A DNA stretch of 64,000 nucleotides. Source: Clitopilus passeckerianus. Its lineage: Eukaryota; Basidiomycota; Agaricomycetes; Agaricales; Entolomataceae. The notes beneath the pieces were generated by a model that saw nothing but the letters and a program-made list of their open reading frames with translations, did not search any database and had not been told where the DNA came from. The translations under genes and the position numbers were made by a program. The stretch lies in contig CALYLX010000146.1 of the NCBI GenBank assembly GCA_944990035.1, positions 310,001 to 374,000 on the forward strand. The letters run 5' to 3'. Shown one piece after another: positions 59,445 to 64,000 of this stretch (the first letter of the stretch is position 1; every line of letters begins with the position of its first letter).

Positions 59445-62400
59445 ATGGCTGCGGATACGCCCAAGGCTTCAGGTGGACGCCCTCTGGTGCTCAGCGCAGC
59501 GCTCTTCACGCGTGTGCACACTGTGCTAGCATACGCTGCGTTCTCTGTGGCCCTCCTAGTCGGTTGTTTATGTCATTATAAGAAAATCGTGAAGAATGGC
59601 GTAGCAGGATACCCAGAAGAATGGTTTCCATCCGTGTCTGCAACGTGGGTTATTGTTGTAGCTTTCGAAACGAGTATTCTCACTCTAGGTGCTTTCAGGA
59701 TTGGGGACTGGTATCCTGAACGAAACCTCTTCCAGGTCCTAATCGCTCTCACGGCAGGCATGTACCTAGTGCTATGACGTTCTGGCGCTAGACTGATGCT
59801 ATTATAGGACCAAGACTTGCCCTTGTACTATTCCAATTTTACTACCATTCCAGTGTAACGCCATCAGCCTCCCTTCCAACTATTGTACTTGTATTCGGGT
59901 TGATCAGAACCATTTCATGCGGAGGATGGGTGTACATTACTTCAAGTGACGATCATGATGTACACGACGTATGCATGATTACATACATGGTATGCAATAT
60001 CCCCTGGATGTGCGGTGGCATTTCTTGCACTCCTACCCAACATACCTCTGTTAGAAGAAGACGGTATGCCATGCTCACGACACCGGATGGCTTTCTGCGC
60101 TAATACAACGTCCAATCACAGGATTGCTGTGGCCACTGCATTCTTCGCCAGTATTGGGCCCCTTGTATATTTCTTCATCCAGCACAAAGTGCATAGGATA
60201 CCTGGAGGTCAGTCAAGAATCCTGAGGGTTACCGTTTTCTAACGGTAAATAGCATACACACATTACGCATTCTTTGAATGGAGCCTTATCTTCTTCGATA
60301 TCCTATACGATGCCATTTCTGAGCAGGAATTCAAGGAAGCTGATTTGAAGGTAAGTTGTGAAACTGTTCGCGTTCATAATTTCAAGCTCTGAAAGGCTTT
60401 CTAGATCTCCCTCGCTACTCAGCCCCATATGTCAGCCCCTGTCAATTCTCAGCCGTAAGAGAAACTTTCTATGGAAACATTATACATAGACTCACTAAGC
60501 TCTATGGTAGATCCATGCCAAACGGAAACGAAAAGTCGAAGCTAATCAGACCAAACGAAGTGGATTATCCAAAGGGAGCGAGGCAACCTAAGCCTACATC
60601 TACGCAGATAAATAGCAGTATCATCTGGAATCTATCCAATCTTCTATCCAAGAACCGGCCAAGTCTCGGCGTACTATCTGATATCTATTCAGGTATGGGT
60701 TTAGCCCGTCTGCCACCATATTGGCGTTGAAGAAGGTTTTGTTTGTAGCCTATCTCTTCTGGACACTTTTCACTGCCCTTATTCCAACGCTCTTCTACTT
60801 CTCAGTCTGGGAGCTGGGTATTGCTGGACACGAACTCGCCTTGCTGTCGACGCTGTCACCAGCCTTATTGGGTATCTCCTCCTTCAGACGATGGGCTGGA
60901 ACAAGAACGGGACAAGCAACCCTACAGCTTCTCTCATTTGTAGGCCTTGCCGCTTGTTTCCTACCTACACCACTGCAACGGCTGGGCGTAGTGGCTCCTG
61001 CAACCGCTTTGGCCGTGGCGCGAATTGTCGCTGATTGGATGATTACAGAAGCTGTTGCAGAGAAAGGCACTGGTGAGCGTGAACCAGAACCCTTTTGGTT
61101 CTAAGGAAACTAACGTACCTTTCAGTGTTTGCGCTGGGCATCCTTCTTGCAGGCGTGTCCAAACAGCTGAACCATGGCAATAATCCGAGTTAGTCTCAGC
61201 TCCCAAACAGTCTACGTCGCTGTTGACCATTGAATATCATAGTGTGGCCATTTACCACTGCAACGGCACTGAAGTATAATGGTGCAGGATTATGTGTAGC
61301 TATTGCTGCAGTTGTCGAGCAATACACGAGACCAGCCCTTTGGGTCAGATCCCAACTCTCTCAAACAGGATCAAGCCAAGGCTCGATGTGGCGGACCGCA
61401 CTGCCTCTTGGAAGTTTGATATTCAGTCTGCACAATATGGTCTCTGAGCCTAGCACCCTCGTTGCGTGGTCGTGGACCGGGTATGAAAACTATTTCTCAA
61501 AAGGACCTGTCCCACACCTTCACAGCTCCCTTACGGTGGTAGCTCAATCGATTGGTCTACTTATATCCCTGTTGATGAACTCTGCATCTTCAACTCTGAA
61601 ACCCACGAATGGCATTAGCAGCGGAGCGTACGACACTCTGCTAGGGCACCCTGTCTGGTTCACGCTTGGAGCAGCAAGTTCATATGTCCTGTATGCGTAC
61701 CGTGATTGGACTGGATACCTTGGAGGAGTGATATTTGCGCTGTGGCTAATGTCTGTCACCACACGAGTGATCCGGCTTACAAGTGAAGGGAGGAACAGCT
61801 CAGGAACTTACGTTGCCGCCTTCTTCGTTTATTGCTTGCTGAATCTTGCTAGCATTTTTACTGCCGCTTATGCCTTTGTTCCGGGTGGCTGGGTATTCAG
61901 GGAGAGAACAGACTGGTATTTGCTGTCTCACTTTGCTCATTTTTAATCCCTGTTAACGGAACCACTTTTTCAGTGTTCTATTCGCCCAGATAGCATGTTT
62001 AGCCTTTGCCTTTGATTGGCCGAGAATATCGACGACATCAAGCCGGTCAAGTTTGGGTGCAACCTCGGTGACCTCCTCCATAAGCAAGATTGTCCTTGCG
62101 GCCATCCCAATTATTTCCGTTCTTGGGACTCTATACAGATGGCCTCCTACACCGATACCTTTTAGACCTGGACCGAGAGTATTCAATGCCGGTATATGGA
62201 CGCTGCATTTTGGAATTGACAACACGGGACGAGACAGTCAAAGAGGGGTGACGGACCTTATAAGGTACACCATCTTTTGAGCCTAACAAACATCGACGTC
62301 AACTCATTCTACTTCAATATTAGGGACATGGAACTCGATGTCGTTGGCCTTCTGGAGACTGATTTGCATGTACGCGCCTTCGGCCATGTTAGTGATGATA

Positions 62401-63572
62401 CGGATACTGAAGCACTGACATCTGACAGCGAACATCGTTTGGGCACCGAGACCTGTAGGTGGCGTCCCGAGCCGTATAATCACAGATAGGCTGACTTTAT
62501 GTGCAGAACCCGCGTTGCGGTGGAGGAACTTGGCTACGTGAGCAACTCTACCCAATGCCGATAACCAGGACTGACTTTGTCCCCAGCACGTAGATATTGG
62601 CCCTGGACCAAGATCACACACATGGGGTGCAGCTTTACTCTCTAAGGTATGTGAAGCCTAGTCATCACCCGGTCGCTCGTCTTTAACCCCGTCCAGTTCC
62701 CAATCATTAATTCAACGCATCATCTTCTACCGTCCCCGAATGGCGAACTCGCCCCTGCTATTGAGGCTGTCCTCGATGTCTTCGGGACCGAAGTCGCTGT
62801 TGTCGTTGCTCATAATGGACAAGGTAAAAAACCACGATGGTCTTAAATGTATAACCACTCAACAGCATGGTTTTAGAGGAAGATCCACTTGACCGAGAAC
62901 TACAGAGCAAGGAATTGGGTCGTATTATGGCTTCACATCATCCCAAGCCAACTATCTTCCTTGGATATGTGGTAACAAAACCGCATGCCGATCGTCGTGA
63001 GTGATGGATAGACCGTATGAAATCATGCACTGATGCCTTTTGCTCATAGCTGCCCCCTACAAGTACCTGGTTGAGGACGGTAGAATGCACGATATTGATC
63101 ACGATGATGAAGATAGATGGTAGGTTTGGTAGTCTTCCGTGACAACTATTCTTATGTGCCATTCAGGTGTGAATACATCTTATACCGTGGACTCTATAGG
63201 ACCTCCTACGCCCGAGTTTCTAGAGGCACAATCACAGATACAGAACTTCAAATTGGTCAATTTACTCTTCCGAAGCACGGAATGGGGGTCACGAATGATA
63301 CCAGTGAAGCTCGTTATATCCGTGCATTCAAAGAGACCTTGCCTGAATATCATGTATGTCTAATTTCCGCTGCCAGCGTGCCCTGACCTGATCAAATGCA
63401 TGAAGTGGTTACCAATGGAATACTATGGAAGCGAAGGGGAGGGAGGCGTCAATGGCCACTACTATCATGTCTTCGGCACGGTATGTGCCTCGTTTAAACC
63501 GTATTCTTTTGCTAATTGATTGCATCCCTTTAGCCATTGTATTACGATATCCCCGAAGATGCTGTACTGTAA
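59445..63572 (+). CDS. CWH43: CWH43-like protein (GPI-anchor lipid remodelling)
   Basis: Large ER membrane protein that in yeast puts ceramide on GPI anchors. It is spread over many short exons, e.g. 59445-59757, 59808-60063, 60122-60207 and 60253-60350. The N-terminal Frag1-type part has [36 protein letters not shown] and SDDHDVHD. The middle is hydrophobic ([35 protein letters not shown]). The C-terminal endonuclease/phosphatase-fold part has [44 protein letters not shown], a [13 protein letters not shown] block, [20 protein letters not shown] and CEYILYRGL, ending [11 protein letters not shown]. The first intron (59758-59807) has a GC donor (cag|gcatgt). The joins of all exons I checked keep frame. 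Confidence 0.9.
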
Positions 63573-63658
63573 CGGAGAGCTGCACAGAGGACTTTAGTCG
63601 AGTAGATCCTAGTGTAATTTAGTGTTGTAAATCTATCTGTAATACACAGTCGTGATAT

Positions 63659-63843
63659 CTAATCAGGCCCTGCGTATCTGACGTCTGCGTTTGAATCGAG
63701 CCAGGCAAGCCACTTCTTCAGATAGCTACCGCCATGGCTGACGGTCGATGAATCCCCTATCACGCACTTGAACCAAGTAGAAAGATCAGACTTCACGCGA
63801 AATCCAATCCAGTGACAGGACTTACAAGATGCCTCCGAGCTCG
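63659..63843 (-). CDS. C-terminal exon of a minus-strand gene extending off the right edge
   Basis: Ends at a stop at 63659-63661. The minus strand reads [11 protein letters not shown], then [15 protein letters not shown] and ends YAGPD*, preceded by [10 protein letters not shown]. The amino-acid pattern (Trp, Lys, Leu spacing) looks like real coding. The upstream splice is unclear: a gtaagt donor near 63911-63916 precedes it on this strand (after [12 protein letters not shown]), but the acceptor that keeps frame is not obvious. Family not recognised. Confidence 0.4.
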
Positions 63844-64000
63844 AGTCATTGCCACTGCGTGTGGTAAATCAGCGTTCTGAGCCAGCTGATTAGTTAATTT
63901 CAGGGACTTACCATTAAGGCGTCGCTTTTCCTTTAAGAAACCGACCTCTCTTTTGTCATTACTACGTACGAGACTTATGATCACTGCTTCCTTCTCTCGA
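63844..64000 (-). other. Probable intron and upstream exon of the edge gene
   Basis: The minus-strand gtaagt at about 63911-63916 and coding-like [12 protein letters not shown] upstream suggest one more exon running past base 64000. The evidence is weak. Confidence 0.3.

Overview
The window is nuclear DNA of a filamentous basidiomycete, most likely an Agaricomycete. The evidence is multi-exon genes with introns of about 47-60 bases (GT...AG, two GC...AG), conserved eukaryotic genes (QCR8, OST4, SNF5, SCC3, MTG2-type Obg GTPase, CWH43), a tRNA-Ala with a short intron, and families typical of mushrooms (NB-ARC/TPR NLR-like proteins, long serine-rich disordered proteins, Zn2Cys6 regulators). I cannot name the species. 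Exon coordinates were assembled by eye from reading frames, splice consensus and family conservation.

Layout. 0-9 kb: 3' part of a RING ubiquitin ligase gene (+), QCR8 of respiratory complex III (-), a 42-residue OST4 (+), and a large SNF5 gene of the SWI/SNF remodeler with a GATA-type zinc finger (+). 9.5-15.3 kb: a multi-pass membrane protein (-), a triose-phosphate-type nucleotide-sugar transporter (+), and a P-loop ATPase (-). 15.7-21 kb: a tandem duplication of an NLR-like gene. The left copy is a relic in which the first exons are joined to the last ~50 codons; the right copy is intact, with eight-part architecture ending in TPR-like repeats. 21.5-26.6 kb: a small disordered protein (-), an F-box protein (-) and a divergently transcribed mitochondrial Obg GTPase (+). 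28.8-34.1 kb: a Zn2Cys6 transcription factor (+), tRNA-Ala(AGC) and an eight-helix membrane protein (+). 37.8-46 kb: two large serine/proline-rich proteins with coiled coils (+). 46.3-51.1 kb: cohesin SCC3 (-). 53.2-63.6 kb: a helical protein of unknown role, an F-box/WD40 ubiquitin-ligase receptor, CWH43 (GPI-anchor lipid remodelling), and at the right edge the tail of a minus-strand gene.

Most genes are unrelated housekeeping neighbours; there is no biosynthetic cluster. The accessory part is the NLR duplication and the gene-poor stretches at 26.6-28.8, 34.1-37.8, 51.1-53.2 and 54.6-56.4 kb.

A striking window-wide pattern is that at least nine otherwise well conserved genes or exons lose their reading frame at one point, and nearly every time adding a single base to a short homopolymer restores it. 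The simplest reading is under-called homopolymers in the assembly rather than broken genes. Annotators using automatic gene calls here would split or truncate several real genes.
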